Shown here one piece after another: positions 9,884-19,885 of a stretch of 64,000 nt of DNA. The first letter of the stretch is position 1, and each line of letters starts with the position of its first letter. A program made the translations under genes and the position numbers. Origin of the DNA: Heterostelium multicystogenum (lineage: Eukaryota; Evosea; Eumycetozoa; Acytosteliales; Acytosteliaceae); assembly GCA_003667245.1 (NCBI GenBank), contig RCNN01000016.1, positions 1 through 64,000 on the forward strand. Reading direction: 5' to 3'. The notes below the pieces were generated by a model. The model saw only the letters and a program-made list of their open reading frames with translations. It made no database searches and had not been told where the DNA came from.

Positions 9884-12800
9884 CTTCGGCCTCCTTCAGG
9901 ATTCGGTTGAGTTCTTCCAGGCGAAAGCTTTTCAGCAAGGCCCGGAGCTTATTGATGAACGGTGCGGTACCTGGGCTGTCCAGCACGATGGCGTCGAGCT
10001 TTTCATGCAAACCACGCACATAGCCAATGGCGCTCAGTTCGGCGAGCACCGCGAGTTCTTCTGCGCTGGGTAGCGCGCCCTGGGGCGCGACCGGCGCGGC
10101 GAGCGGTGTGCGACGGCGCAGCCATTGCAAATCCAGGTGCAGTTGCAGGCGCCCGAGCAGTTCAGGGGTACGCACCGGCTTGGCCAGGTAGTCGTTGCAG
10201 GCACCGGCGATGCTGCGTTCGCGGTCGTCAGTGAAGGCGTTGGCGGAGATGATGATAATCGGCGCGGCAGACAGCGCATTACGCCGGATCATCCGGCTGG
10301 TGGCCCAGCCGTCCATGGTCGGCATCGACAGGTCCATCAGGATCAGGTCCGGCGACAGCAGCGCCACCTGGCGGATCGCCTCCTGGCCGTTGCTGGCCTG
10401 GGACACCTCGAAGCCCAGGGGCGTGAGCATGCCGCTGAGCACCTTGCGATGGTCCACGTGGTCATCCACCACCAGGATGCGCCGTCGTTCGCCGTGGTAG
10501 CCGATGATGTCGTGCTCCACATGCACCACGGCTTGCGGCACGCGGACCTGGGACAGGAACAGCCGTACCTGGAAGCAGGTGCCCTTGTCCAGCTCGCTGA
10601 CCACCCGCAATTCGCCGCCCATCAGCGAGGTCAGCATGCGTGTGATGGTCAGGCCCAGACCCACGCCCTTGTCCTGGCGCATCAGGTCGCCGCGTTCGAA
10701 CGGCTGGAAAATCCGCTCGATCTGTTCGGGGTCAATCCCGATGCCGGTGTCGATGATCTCGAAGTTGGCGGTCTCGCGCATGTAGCTGACCCGCAGGCGC
10801 ACCTCGCCGCTGTCGGTAAAGTTGATCGCGTTGCCCAGCAGGTTGATCAGGATCTGCCGCACGCGTTTTTCATCACCACGCACCACGGCGGGGATCTTGC
10901 CCACGCAGTCCAGGCGAAAGCGCAGGCCCTTGTCTTCGGCCTGGGGGGTGAACATCTGCTCCAGGTCGTGGATCAGTTCCGGGAAGGGGATTTCGGTGAG
11001 CTCCAGGCGCAGCTTGCCGGCCTCGATCTTCGCCACGTCCAGCAGGCCGTCAATCAGCGACAGCAGGTGCGAGCCGCTGCGCAGGATGGTCGCCAGGGCG
11101 TCCTGATGCTGTTCGGGCATGGCACTGTCGCGCTGCAGAATCTGGGTGAAGCCGAGGATGCTGTTGAGCGGCGTGCGCAGCTCGTGGGACAGCCCGGTGA
11201 CGTAGCGACTCTTGGCCGCGTTCGCTGCTTCCGAGGCTTCCTTGGCCTGTTGCAGGGCCTGGTCGGTGAGGCTGTGGGCGGCGATCTCCTGCATCAGCAG
11301 CGAGGTTTGCCGGTCGGATTCTTCCTGGGCCACCCGCCGGCTTTCGCGGGTGAGTACTACCCACCAGGCGAGTACGGCGGCCAGCACCGAGAGCGTGAGG
11401 AACGCCTTGAAAAACGCCTGGTACAAGGTTTGCGAATGGGGCAAACCCTGGGCCGCCTGCATGTAGATCAGCGCCAGGGCCCCGGCGAGCATCAGCACCA
11501 GCGCCATCAACAATCCGAGGTAATGCGCCAGCCGGGTATGCAGGCGCGGTACCAGCGTGGTCGGCAACAACCAGCGCAACACCCCTTCGAACTGGCTGGC
11601 CAGGCGCGCGTGGGGTTTGCAACGGTCGCCGCAACGCGCATCCCAGTGAGCAACAGAGCGAGCAGATCGGCGTGCTGTAGGCCGGGCAGAACGCCATGTC
11701 GGCGGTCTCGAACGGGTTGCTGCACAGCCCGCAGATCACCCAGGCCGGTGCCGGGTTGCGGGTGTATCAATTGCGCCTCGCTGCTGCGCGCAATGTAGTA
11801 GCGGCCCTTGGTCAGCCACGCCAATAGCGGCGCCATGATTAACGCGGTGCCCAGCGCGACAAACGGTGGCGCAGCCTGGGCCAGGGCGCCGAACAGGCCG
11901 AAGTGGGCGAGAATCGACAGCAGCGAGGCAATCAGCATCGAGCCGACGCCCACCGGGTTGATGTCGTAGAGGTGCGCACGCTTGAATTCGATGTGCTTGG
12001 GTGACAGGCCCAGGGGCTTGTTGATTACCAGGTCCGCTACCAGCGTGCCGATCCAGGCAATCGCGATATTCGCGTAGAGCCCCAGCACCTGCTCGATCAC
12101 ATCGAACACGCCGAGCTCCATCAGCATCAGCGCAATGGCGACGTTGAACACCAGCCACACCACGCGGCCGGGGTGGCTGTGGGTCACGCGGGCAAAGAAG
12201 TTCGACCAGGCCAGGGAGCCGGCGTAGGCGTTGGTCAGGTTGATCTTCATCTGCGAGATGAACACGAACAGCACCATCGCCCCCAGCGCCCATTCGGGAG
12301 AGGAGAACACATAGCCGAACGCGACGAGGTACATCTGGGTTGGCTCGGCGGCGCGCTCCATGGGGATTTCATGTTGCAGGGCGAGGAACGCCAGGAACGC
12401 TCCGGCGAACATTTTCAACGCCCCGGCACGATCCAGCCGGGCCCGGCGCATAACAGCGCGGCCCACCAGCGCTTGCGGTTGGCGCTGGTTTTTTCCGGAA
12501 GGAAGCGCAGGTAGTCCACCTGTTCGCCGATCTGCGTGACCAGCGACAGCGCCACGGTGCAGGCGGCGCAGAACGACAGCAGATTGAAGTCGCCACCGTC
12601 GCTGCTGCGGCCGACAAAGCTGGTCCAGTCGCTGAAGGCCTCGGGGTTCTTCCACAACACGAAGCCATAGGGCAGCACCAGCAGCACCAGCCACAACGGT
12701 TGCGTCCACAGTTGCAGGCGGCTGATCAGCGTTACGCCGTAGGCCACCAGCGGGATCACCAGCAGTGAACAGATGACATAGGCGATGGCCAGCGGGATAT

Positions 12801-13245
12801 GGAAATACAACTCCAGGGCAAGGGCCATGATCGCCGCTTCCAGGGCGAAGAACAGGAAGGTGAAGCTGGCGTAGATCAGCGAGGTGATGGTGGAGCCGAT
12901 GTAACCGAAGCCCGCGCCGCGGGTCAGCAGGTCCATGTCTACGCCATAGCGGGCGGCGTAGTAGCTGATGGGCAGGCCGGTGAGAACGATCACCAGGCTG
13001 ATGGCGAGGATCGCCCAGAAGGTGTTGGTAAAGCCGTAGCTCAAGGCCAATACGCCGCCGATGGCCTCCAGCGCCAGGAACGACACCGCGCCCAAGGCGG
13101 TGTTGGCGATGCGCAGTTCCGACCATTTGCGGAAGGACTTCGGGGTGTAGCGCAGGGCGTAGTCTTCCATGGTCTCGTCGGCGACCCAGGAGTTGTAGTC
13201 GCGGCGGATCTTGACGATGCGCTGGGTGCCGGGGAGGGGGTGCAC
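9858..13245 (-). CDS. NCS1-type permease / cysteine-rich linker / hybrid sensor histidine kinase fusion
   Basis: About 1,128 residues. The N-terminal half is an NCS1 (purine-cytosine-allantoin) permease with about 12 hydrophobic segments ([29 protein letters not shown]). A linker with eight or more Cys follows ([23 protein letters not shown]), then two more membrane segments. Next come HisKA ([16 protein letters not shown], His phosphoacceptor), HATPase ([27 protein letters not shown]) and a receiver domain ([21 protein letters not shown]), then a 110-residue tail. I prefer GTG 13245, nine bases after AGGAG; TTG 13263 is the alternative. Frameshifts lie near 12420 and 11630. Like the SSS-kinase CbrA, it may sense during transport. 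Divergent from urtA. Confidence 0.85.
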
Positions 13246-13317
13246 GGTGGGGAACTCCTGCAAGGATGGGGAGATGGCAGCAATATTCGTGCCCCAGTCC
13301 TGCGGGGTGCGCTCTTC

Positions 13318-13447
13318 GTGGCGAGGGAGCTTGCTCCCGTTGGACTGCGAAGCAGGCCCAGCAAGACCACTTCATTTTTCCAGGCAGAACCGGGTCGCCG
13401 GTTTTGGGGCCGCTGCGCAGCCCAACGGGAGCAAGCTCCCTCGCCAC
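13318..13447. repeat. GTGGCGAGGGAGCTTGCTCCC palindromic repeat
   Basis: A second family of interspersed palindrome: arms GTGGCGAGGGAGCTTGCTCC and the complement are separated by about 85 bp containing GC-rich inner arms (TTGGACTGCG and CGCAGCCCAA). It lies between the kinase and urtA. The same family recurs at 41091-41194. Confidence 0.85.
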
Positions 13448-13504
13448 AGGGGTTTCCTTTCCCAAGGCGGGCGGGATCCTGCTCGAAAATGGTGCGCAAC
13501 GGCA

Positions 13505-13533
13505 TACGTCAAATGACGTACCCCGTTACGTCA
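13505..13533. promoter_or_regulatory. Palindromic operator candidate upstream of urtA
   Basis: TACGTCA-AA-TGACGTA (13505-13520) is a palindrome with 7-bp arms. A third half-site, TTACGTCA, follows at 13526-13533, 22 bp (about two helical turns) from the first. It lies 67 bp before the urtA start in the 354-bp divergent region between the permease-kinase and urtA. The pattern is what a dimeric activator with an auxiliary half-site would need; the binding protein is unknown. Confidence 0.45.
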
Positions 13534-13599
13534 GGCTGCGTATACCCGCCGTGGCCACCTGCCGCCATGCTGAACCCCTCATTGCAGAGGAGTCGCCCC

Positions 13600-14806
13600 A
13601 TGGAATCACGATTGATCCGCTCCAAACCGTTGTTGGCCTTATCACTGCTGGCGGCGAGTCTGTTCAGCCATGGCGTCATGGCCGACAACGAAGGCCTGGC
13701 GGTGACGCCTACCGAAGTCACCGTCGGCCAGTTGCACTCGGCCACCGGCACCATGGCGATTTCCGAAACCGGTTCGATCCAGGCCGAACGCCTGGCCATC
13801 GAGCAGATCAACGCCTCGGGCGGGATCCTCGGGCGGCAGATCAAGGTGATCCAGGAAGACGGCGCGTCCGACTGGCCGACCTTCGCCGAAAAGGCCAAGA
13901 AACTGCTGGTGAACGACAAGGTGGCTGCAGTGTTCGGCTGCTGGACCTCCGCTTCACGTAAAGCCGTATTGCCGATCTTCGAGAAAGAAAACGGCCTGCT
14001 CTACTACCCGACTTCTATGAAGGCCTGGAACAGTCGAAAAACGTGATCTACACCGGCCAGGAAGCGACCCAGCAAATCCTTGCCAGCCTCGACTGGATCG
14101 CCAAGACCAAGGGCGCCAAAACCTTCTATCTGGTGGGCTCGACTACATCTGGCCGCGCACCTCGATGAAGATCGCGCGCAAGCACATTGAAAACGTGCTG
14201 CACGGCACCGTGGTCGGCGAAGACTACTACCCGCTGGGCAACACCCAGTTCGGTTCGCTGATCAACAAGGTCAAGCTGAAAAAGCCTGACGTGGTGTTTG
14301 CGGCCGTGGTGGGCGGCTCCAACGTGGCCTTCTACAAACAGCTCAACGCAGCGGGCGTGAACGCGTCCAAGCAAACCCTGTTGACCCTGTCGGTGACCGA
14401 AGACGAACTGCTGGGCATCGGCGGCGAAAACATGGCCGGCTTCTATGCCTCGATGAAGTACTTCCAGAGCCTCGACAACCCGAACAACAAAGCCTTCGTG
14501 GAAGCGTTCAAGGCCAAGTACGGCAAGGACGCAGTGATTGGCGACGTGACCCAGGCGGCCTACCTCGGCCCATGGTTGTGGAAAGCGGCGGTGGAGAAGG
14601 CCGGCAGTTTCGACGTGGATAAAGTCGTCGCCGCATCGCCTGGCATCGAGCTGAAAAACGCGCCGGAAGGCTACGTGAAGATCCACGAAAACCATCACCT
14701 GTGGAGCAAGTCGCGCATCGGCGAAGTGCAGCCAAACGGGCAGTTCAAGGTGATCTACGAGTCGGATCTGATCGAGCCGAATCCGTTTCCGAAAGGCTAT
14801 CAATAA
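13600..14806 (+). CDS. urtA: Urea-type ABC transporter substrate-binding protein
   Basis: Periplasmic receptor of a HAAT-family urea (or short-chain amide) importer. The ATG at 13600 follows AGAGGAG by 8-9 bases. A Sec signal peptide (about 28 residues, ending GVMA) precedes the mature protein. Family blocks include [54 protein letters not shown] and [19 protein letters not shown]. Frameshifts lie near 14025 and 14142. About 400 residues after correction. First gene of urtABCDE, separated from urtB by a 125-bp repeat. No urease gene is in the window, so urea is inferred from family resemblance. Confidence 0.88.
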
Positions 14807-14829
14807 CCTCGGGTCTAGCGCTGATCTGA

Positions 14830-14955
14830 ATGTGGGAACTGGTTTTGTGTGGGAGCGGGCTTGCTCGCGAAAGCGGTGAATCAGTGAGTGCATCCGGTAC
14901 TGACACACCGTATTCGCGAGCAAGCCCGCTCCCACACAAGCCAGCTCCCACATAA
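14830..14955. repeat. REPIN-type palindromic repeat between urtA and urtB
   Basis: Facing copies of GTGGGAGCGGGCTTGCTCGCG, flanked by degenerate AATGTGGGAACTGG and CCAGCTCCCACAT arms that make a nested outer hairpin. Placed between binding-protein and permease genes, it could stabilise the upstream mRNA and favour high UrtA levels, a known effect of REP sequences; that role is inferred here. Confidence 0.88.
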
Positions 14956-15002
14956 AGCAGAAGCAGATTGCATTTCAACCTCCCGCTCAGGAGACCATCA
15001 TC

Positions 15003-15922
15003 ATGGAATGGCTATCGGAATTTGGAGCCATCGCGGCGATGCAGGGGTTCAACGGCTTGTCCGTGTTCTGCGTGCTGTTGCTGATGGCATTGGGACTGGC
15101 AATCATCTTCGGCCAGATGGGCGTGATCAACATGGCCCACGGTGAGTTCCTGACCATTGGCGCCTACACCACCTACGTCTGTTCAAGCCTTACCGCGCAT
15201 TTCGCGCCAGGCTTTCAGCCGTACTACTTTTTCGTTGCCATTGCCCTCTCATTCCTCGTCGCCGGCGCCGTGGGCTGGCTGGTGGAATGGGCGATGATCA
15301 GCCGCTTGTACAAGCGGCCCCTGGACACTTTGCTCGCCACCTGGGGTTTGTCCCTGGTGATGCAGCAAACCTTCCGCTCGGTGTTTCGGCGCCCGTGAAG
15401 TGAGCGCCGAACCGCCGGCCTGGCTGATGGGTTCGGTGAACCTCAGCGATGCCATCGAGATCCCGCGCAACGGCCTGTTTTATGATGGGCCTGACCGTGC
15501 TGCTGACCGGGGCGATCTTCGTCATGCTCTACCGTTCGCGCTGGGGCTTGCAGGTGCGCGCCACCGTGCAGAACCGCTTGATGAGCCGGGCGGTGGGCAT
15601 CAACACGCGCAAGGTCGACCGCATGACCTTCGCCCTCGGCTGCGGCGTGGCGGGCGTGGCCGGTGCGGCGTTCACCACCATCGGCTCCACCGGGCCGACC
15701 GCCGGTTCGCAGTACATCGTCGACACCTTCCTGGTGGTGGTGTTCGGCGGCGCGCAAAGCCTGTTCGGCACCATTGCTTCGGCGTTCGTGATTGCCCAGA
15801 CCCAATCGCTGTCGGAGTTTTTCCTCAGTGGCTCGATGGCCAAGGTGCTGACGCTGTCGTCGGTGATCCTGATCCTGATGCTGCGCCCGCAAGGGTTGTT
15901 CTCCATCAAAGTGCGCAAGTAG
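15003..15922 (+). CDS. urtB: Urea ABC transporter permease
   Basis: LivH-type inner-membrane permease of about 306 residues, starting MEWLSEFGAIAAM, with FGQMGVINMAHGEFLTIGAY, the signature region of branched-chain/urea permeases, and GVAGVAGAAFTTIGSTGP later. A GGAGA site lies 10 bases upstream of the ATG. Two shifts near 15393 and 15480 divide the gene; the second frame recovers FMMGLTVLLTGAIF. It ends 10 bp before urtC. Confidence 0.88.
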
Positions 15923-15932
15923 AGGCGAACCG

Positions 15933-17093
15933 ATGAAGGCTCTAGACAAACTGCTGGGCGGCCAGCAAAACCTGATCGGCATCGTGCTGTTGGCGCTGTT
16001 GATCCTCGTGGTGTTCCCGCTGACCCTGGACGCCTTCCGGCTGAACATGGTCGGCAAGTACCTGACCTACGCGTTCGTCGCGGTGGGCCTGGTGCTGTGC
16101 TGGGGCTATGGCGGGATTCTCAGCTTGGGGCAAGGCGTGTTTTTCGGGGTCGGCGGCTACTGCATGGCGATGTTCCTGAAGCTTGAGGCCTCGGACCCGA
16201 TCAGCACCAAGATCCAGTCCACCCCGGGCATCCCGGACTTCATGGACTGGAACCAGATCACCGAATTGCCGTGGCTCTGGCAGCCGTTCCACAGCTTCAC
16301 GTTTACCTTGTTCGCGGTGATTGCGGTGCCGGTGCTGCTGGCGTTCATCATTGGCATGGCGCTGTTCAAGCGGCGGGTGGGCGATGTGTATTTCTCCATC
16401 GTCACCCAGGCGATTGCGCTGATCCTCACGGTGCTGATCGTCGGCCAGCAAGGCCTTACCGGTGGTGTCAATGGCATTACTGACCTCAAGACCCTGCTGG
16501 GCTGGGACCTGCGCGGTGACGGCGCGAAGATGATCCTGTATTTCATCAACGCCGGGCTGTTGTTCGGCTGCATCTTCATTGGCCGTTTTATCCTCGCCTC
16601 GAAGCTGGGCCGGCTGTTGATGGCCATGCGCGACAAGGAAGAGCGGGTACGGTTTTCCGGGTATGACGTGGCCAGCTTCAAGATTTTCGTGTTCTGCGTG
16701 GCGGCGGCGTTCTCGGCGATTGGCGGGGCGATGTTTGCCTTGCAGGTGGGCTTTATGTCGCCGTCGTTCGTGGGCATCGTGCCGTCCATCGAGATGGTGA
16801 TCTTTGCCGCGGTGGGCGGGCGCATGTCGTTGCTGGGCGCGGTGTATGGCGCGTTGCTGGTGAACTATGGCAAGACCTACTTTTCCGAATCCTTCCCTGA
16901 GCTGTGGCTGTACCTGATGGGCGGGTTGTTTATCGCCGTGGTCATGTACTTCCCCAACGGCCTGGCGGGGTTGTGGGACAGCCATGGTCGCCAGGCCCTG
17001 GCCCGGGTGTTGCGGCGCAAGCCGGTGGTCAAGGGCGAGCCCGCGAAGATCAAGCCCAAGGCTGAAGCCAAGATCCTGGAGACACAGCCATGA
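15933..17093 (+). CDS. urtC: Urea ABC transporter permease
   Basis: LivM-type permease, 386 residues, uninterrupted. It has about nine hydrophobic segments, the WGYGGILSLGQGVFFGVGGY signature, and a long extracytoplasmic insert after segment 3. The basic C-terminal tail (RRKPVVKGEPAKIKPKAE) is cytoplasmic. The stop codon overlaps the urtD start (ATGA), implying coupled translation. Confidence 0.93.
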   Translation: MKALDKLLGGQQNLIGIVLLALLILVVFPLTLDAFRLNMVGKYLTYAFVAVGLVLCWGYGGILSLGQGVFFGVGGYCMAMFLKLEASDPISTKIQSTPGIPDFMDWNQITELPWLWQPFHSFTFTLFAVIAVPVLLAFIIGMALFKRRVGDVYFSIVTQAIALILTVLIVGQQGLTGGVNGITDLKTLLGWDLRGDGAKMILYFINAGLLFGCIFIGRFILASKLGRLLMAMRDKEERVRFSGYDVASFKIFVFCVAAAFSAIGGAMFALQVGFMSPSFVGIVPSIEMVIFAAVGGRMSLLGAVYGALLVNYGKTYFSESFPELWLYLMGGLFIAVVMYFPNGLAGLWDSHGRQALARVLRRKPVVKGEPAKIKPKAEAKILETQP

Positions 17094-17846
17094 CCGCCGT
17101 TGGTTTTGAAATGAAGAAACCGGTGTTGGCTATCGAAGGCCTCACCGTGTCATTCGATGGCTTCAAGGCTGTCGACAACCTCAACCTGTATATTGACCGC
17201 AATGAAGTGCGGGTAGTGATCGGGCCCAACGGCGCCGGCAAAAACCACGGTGCTGGATTTGATCTGCGGCAAGACCCGTGCCACCAGTGGCAGCATCCAG
17301 TTCGACGGCCAGGAACTGACCAAAATGCGCGAATACAACATCGTGCGCGCCGGGGTAGGGCGCAAGTTCCAGAACCCATCGATCTACGAAAACCTCACGG
17401 TGTTTGAAAACCTCGAGATGTCGTATCCGGCTGGGCGCAAGGTGTGGGGCGCGCTGTTTTTCAAGCGTAATGCCCAGGTGATTGCGCGGGTCGAGGAGGT
17501 GGCGCGGGAAATCTTCCTCGGCGACTTGTTGCAGCAGCAGGCGGACCTGCTGTCCCACGGGCAAAAGCAGTGGCTGGAGATTGGCATGCTGCTGATGCAA
17601 GACCCTGAATTGCTGATGCTCGACGAGCCGGTGGCCGGGATGAGCGTCAACGAGCGGGTGCAAACGGCCGAGTTGCTCAAGCGCATCAGCCAGGGGCGCT
17701 CGGTGTTGGTGATCGAGCATGACATGGAGTTCGTCAAGAGCATTGCCACAAGGTCACGGTGTTGCATCAGGGCAAGTGCTGGCGAGGGCAGCATGGAGTC
17801 GGTGCAGAGCAATCCGAAAGTCATTGAAGTGTATTTGGGCCACTGA
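17090..17846 (+). CDS. urtD: Urea ABC transporter ATP-binding protein
   Basis: LivG-type ATPase. Walker [10 protein letters not shown] is restored by removing one extra A near 17238. LSHGQKQWLEIGMLLMQDP is the signature region, LLMLDEPVAGM is Walker B, and VIEHDMEF carries the switch histidine. A second shift near 17750 precedes the C-terminus (EGSMESVQSNPKVIEVYLGH). About 250 residues. Works as a heterodimer with UrtE. Confidence 0.9.
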
Positions 17847-17856
17847 GGAGTCGGGC

Positions 17857-18548
17857 ATGTTCAAGATCGACAAACTGTCGTGTGGGTACGGGCAGAGCCA
17901 GATTCTTCACGACCTGGAGCTGGATGTGGCGAAGCGTGAGATCGTCGCGGTGATGGGGCGCAACGGGATGGGCAAGACCACGTTGTTCAAGAGCCTGATG
18001 GGTATTTTGCCGCAGTGGCAGGGGCAGGTCAGTGTGGATGGGCATGATGTGTCTGCGCTTGAAACCCATGAAGCGGGTGGAGCGGGGGATTGCCTATGTG
18101 CCGCAGGGGCGGATGATTTTTCCCAGCATGAGTGTGTTGGAGAATATTCAGACTGGGTTGCCGGCGGCGGCCCGGGGCAGGGTGCCTGAGGATTTGTATG
18201 CGCTGTTTCCGTGCTGGTATGACATGCGTTCGCGCAAGGGTGGGAATTTGTCTGGGGGGCAGCAACAGCAGTTGGCGATTGCCCGGGCGTTGGCGACGAA
18301 TCCCAAGGTGTTGTTGCTCGATGAGCCGACTGAGGGGATTCAGCCTTCGATCATCAAGGACATTGCTCGTACGCTCAAGGAGATTCGCAATTTGCGGGAT
18401 TTGACGATTGTTGTTTCTGAGCAGGGTGTTGTCGTTTACTTTGGAAATTGCTGATCGGTTTTTGGTGATTGAGAAGGGGAGGTTTGTGATTGAGGAAAAT
18501 TCGGGAATCGTGGATGAGGCGACTATCAGTCGGTATTTGTCGGTTTGA
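17857..18548 (+). CDS. urtE: Urea ABC transporter ATP-binding protein
   Basis: LivF-type ATPase, about 230 residues. Walker A is GRNGMGKTT, the signature is [15 protein letters not shown], and Walker B is [13 protein letters not shown]. Preceded by GAGGAGTCGGGC. Extra bases near 18070 and 18428 break the frame; the C-terminus reads [16 protein letters not shown], ending TISRYLSV. Last gene of the urt operon, convergent with the LysE-type gene; a repeat follows 2 bp after the stop. Confidence 0.9.
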
Positions 18549-18550
18549 TC

Positions 18551-18621
18551 TGGCTGGGTACATATCCGTTATTTGGGTAACGGCGGCTTATGGTTTCGCT
18601 TTGACAGCCAGCTCACTTTGC
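18551..18621 (+). repeat. 60-bp intergenic repeat, copy 2
   Basis: Contains the small hairpin CCGTTA-TTTGGG-TAACGG (18566-18583) and matches the copy at 1449-1513 over most of its length. It lies at the 3' ends of the convergent urtE and LysE-type genes, and the LysE stop codon (18588-18590, minus strand) falls inside it. Confidence 0.6.
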
Positions 18622-18627
18622 ATGCTG

Positions 18628-19885
18628 TGTACGGACCGGACACATGGTGGACACATGTGCGGGGACATGGTTGACACATTATGAACCGTAATCAGGCTGT
18701 TTCACGTCGATCGTTCGCAAAAAATGATGGCAGAAATAGACGTCAAATAGCCCGTCACTTTCAGTGTTGGGACGTAGTGCGATGTGATGTCCGGCCAGAC
18801 CTTTGGCGATCCTGAAATAGCGCTTCTGAAACTTAAATCGGCTGTGATAAACCTTGGCCTTTAAATCGTCCGGCCCGTACTCAAACGCCAAAAGCGTCTC
18901 CGGATAAGCCCAGGGGCTTTCTCGGTATCGGTCCATTGGAACCTTGTAACCCAGGGCTTGATGAGGGCGTTGATGGTTATAAACCTCTCGCCATTGATCG
19001 AGATTTGTTTGCGCTTCTGCAAGCGTCCGAAAATGGCGGCCGTTGAGCACTTCAGCCTTGAGTGACCGATGAAATCGTTCGATTTTCCCATTGGTTTGAG
19101 GTGGGAAAGGCCGACTGAAACTTACTCTGATACCTAGGCGAACGAGCCAGATACTCAGTTCCGTGATCTCCCCCGGATTACGCGGAGAGCCCCATGGGGG
19201 CCCGTTATCGACGTTGATGCGAGCTGGTAAACCGTAGCGCCGAAAAACCGCGATCAACTGCTCCTGTACCGTGGCTGTGCGCTCGTTGGCACAGGCTTTG
19301 ATTGCCAAGTTGAAACGAGAATGGTCGTCCAAAACAGTTAGCGGATGGCATCGGCCTTGTTGCGTTGGAAATGCCCTTTGAAATCCATCTGCCAAAGATC
19401 ATTGGGCGTGTCGTGTTCAAACCTCAACCTTGCTGCCTGTAACTCTTTCGGGACCGTTTGAACCAAACCATGGCGATGTAAGACATTGGTGACAGTGCTA
19501 GGAGCGATACGCTTATCTAACAGATTGCTGATCGTGCGGCCGCCCCAGGCTGGATGCTCCCGCCTAATTGCCAAGACTTCAGTCTCCAGCGCGGGCTTGG
19601 TAAGTTTTGGGCTAGTGGCTGGCTGCGGATTTCTCCAGCAGACCTTGCTGGCCTTGTTCTTCGTAGCGACCGAGCCACTTGTACGCGGTTTGGGGACTGA
19701 TACCGAACCGTCGACACAGTTCTCGTTTATTGCTGCCGGGTTGCCGGGCTAAGGCAACGAACTCTTTTTTCAGGCTCATGGCGTCTCTCGTATTCCAGGC
19801 ATGATGGTTTTCCGGCGTAGTTAGCTCGCCGAAAAGTGTCCACCATGTCCCCGTACACCCGTCAACCATGTGTCCGGTCCGTACA
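18628..19885. mobile_element. IS481-family insertion sequence, complete
   Basis: A 1,258-bp element bounded by long imperfect inverted repeats starting TGTACGGACCGGACACATGG at 18628 and, on the other strand, at 19885. Similarity between the ends continues for about 50 bp with internal ACATGGT-type repeats. A 6-bp direct duplication, ATGCTG, flanks it (18622-18627 and 19886-19891). It carries one transposase gene and lies in the 3' end of a LysE-type gene. Confidence 0.92.
18679..19779 (-). CDS. IS481-family transposase (frameshifted)
   Basis: DDE integrase-fold transposase. The N-terminal helix-turn-helix runs from MSLKKEFVALARQPGSNKRE to GISPQTAYKWLGRYEEQ. The core has LWQMDFKGHF (first Asp), LTVLDDHSRFNLAI and the C-terminal PQTNGKIERFHRSLKAEVL (catalytic Glu), followed by NHQRPHQALGYK. 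Frame changes near 19612 and 19345 divide a protein of about 365 residues. The positions are short homopolymers, so inactivation is not established. Confidence 0.88.

Noticed and set aside
10125..11798. 557-codon plus-strand frame opposite the kinase.
   Set aside because: Antisense shadow of clear HisKA, HATPase and receiver domains.
13246..13465. Upstream in-frame extension of the permease-kinase gene.
   Set aside because: The extension reads through the palindromic repeat ([15 protein letters not shown] translation) and lacks a good ribosome site; GTG 13245 after AGGAG is better.
13540..13575. Sigma-54 promoter before urtA (TGGCC...GC).
   Set aside because: The GG-to-GC distance is 9 rather than 10 bases and the flanks fit poorly; with the local error rate it cannot be decided.
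14807..15002. A small gene between urtA and urtB.
   Set aside because: The interval is filled by a nested palindromic repeat and only reading-through frames exist.
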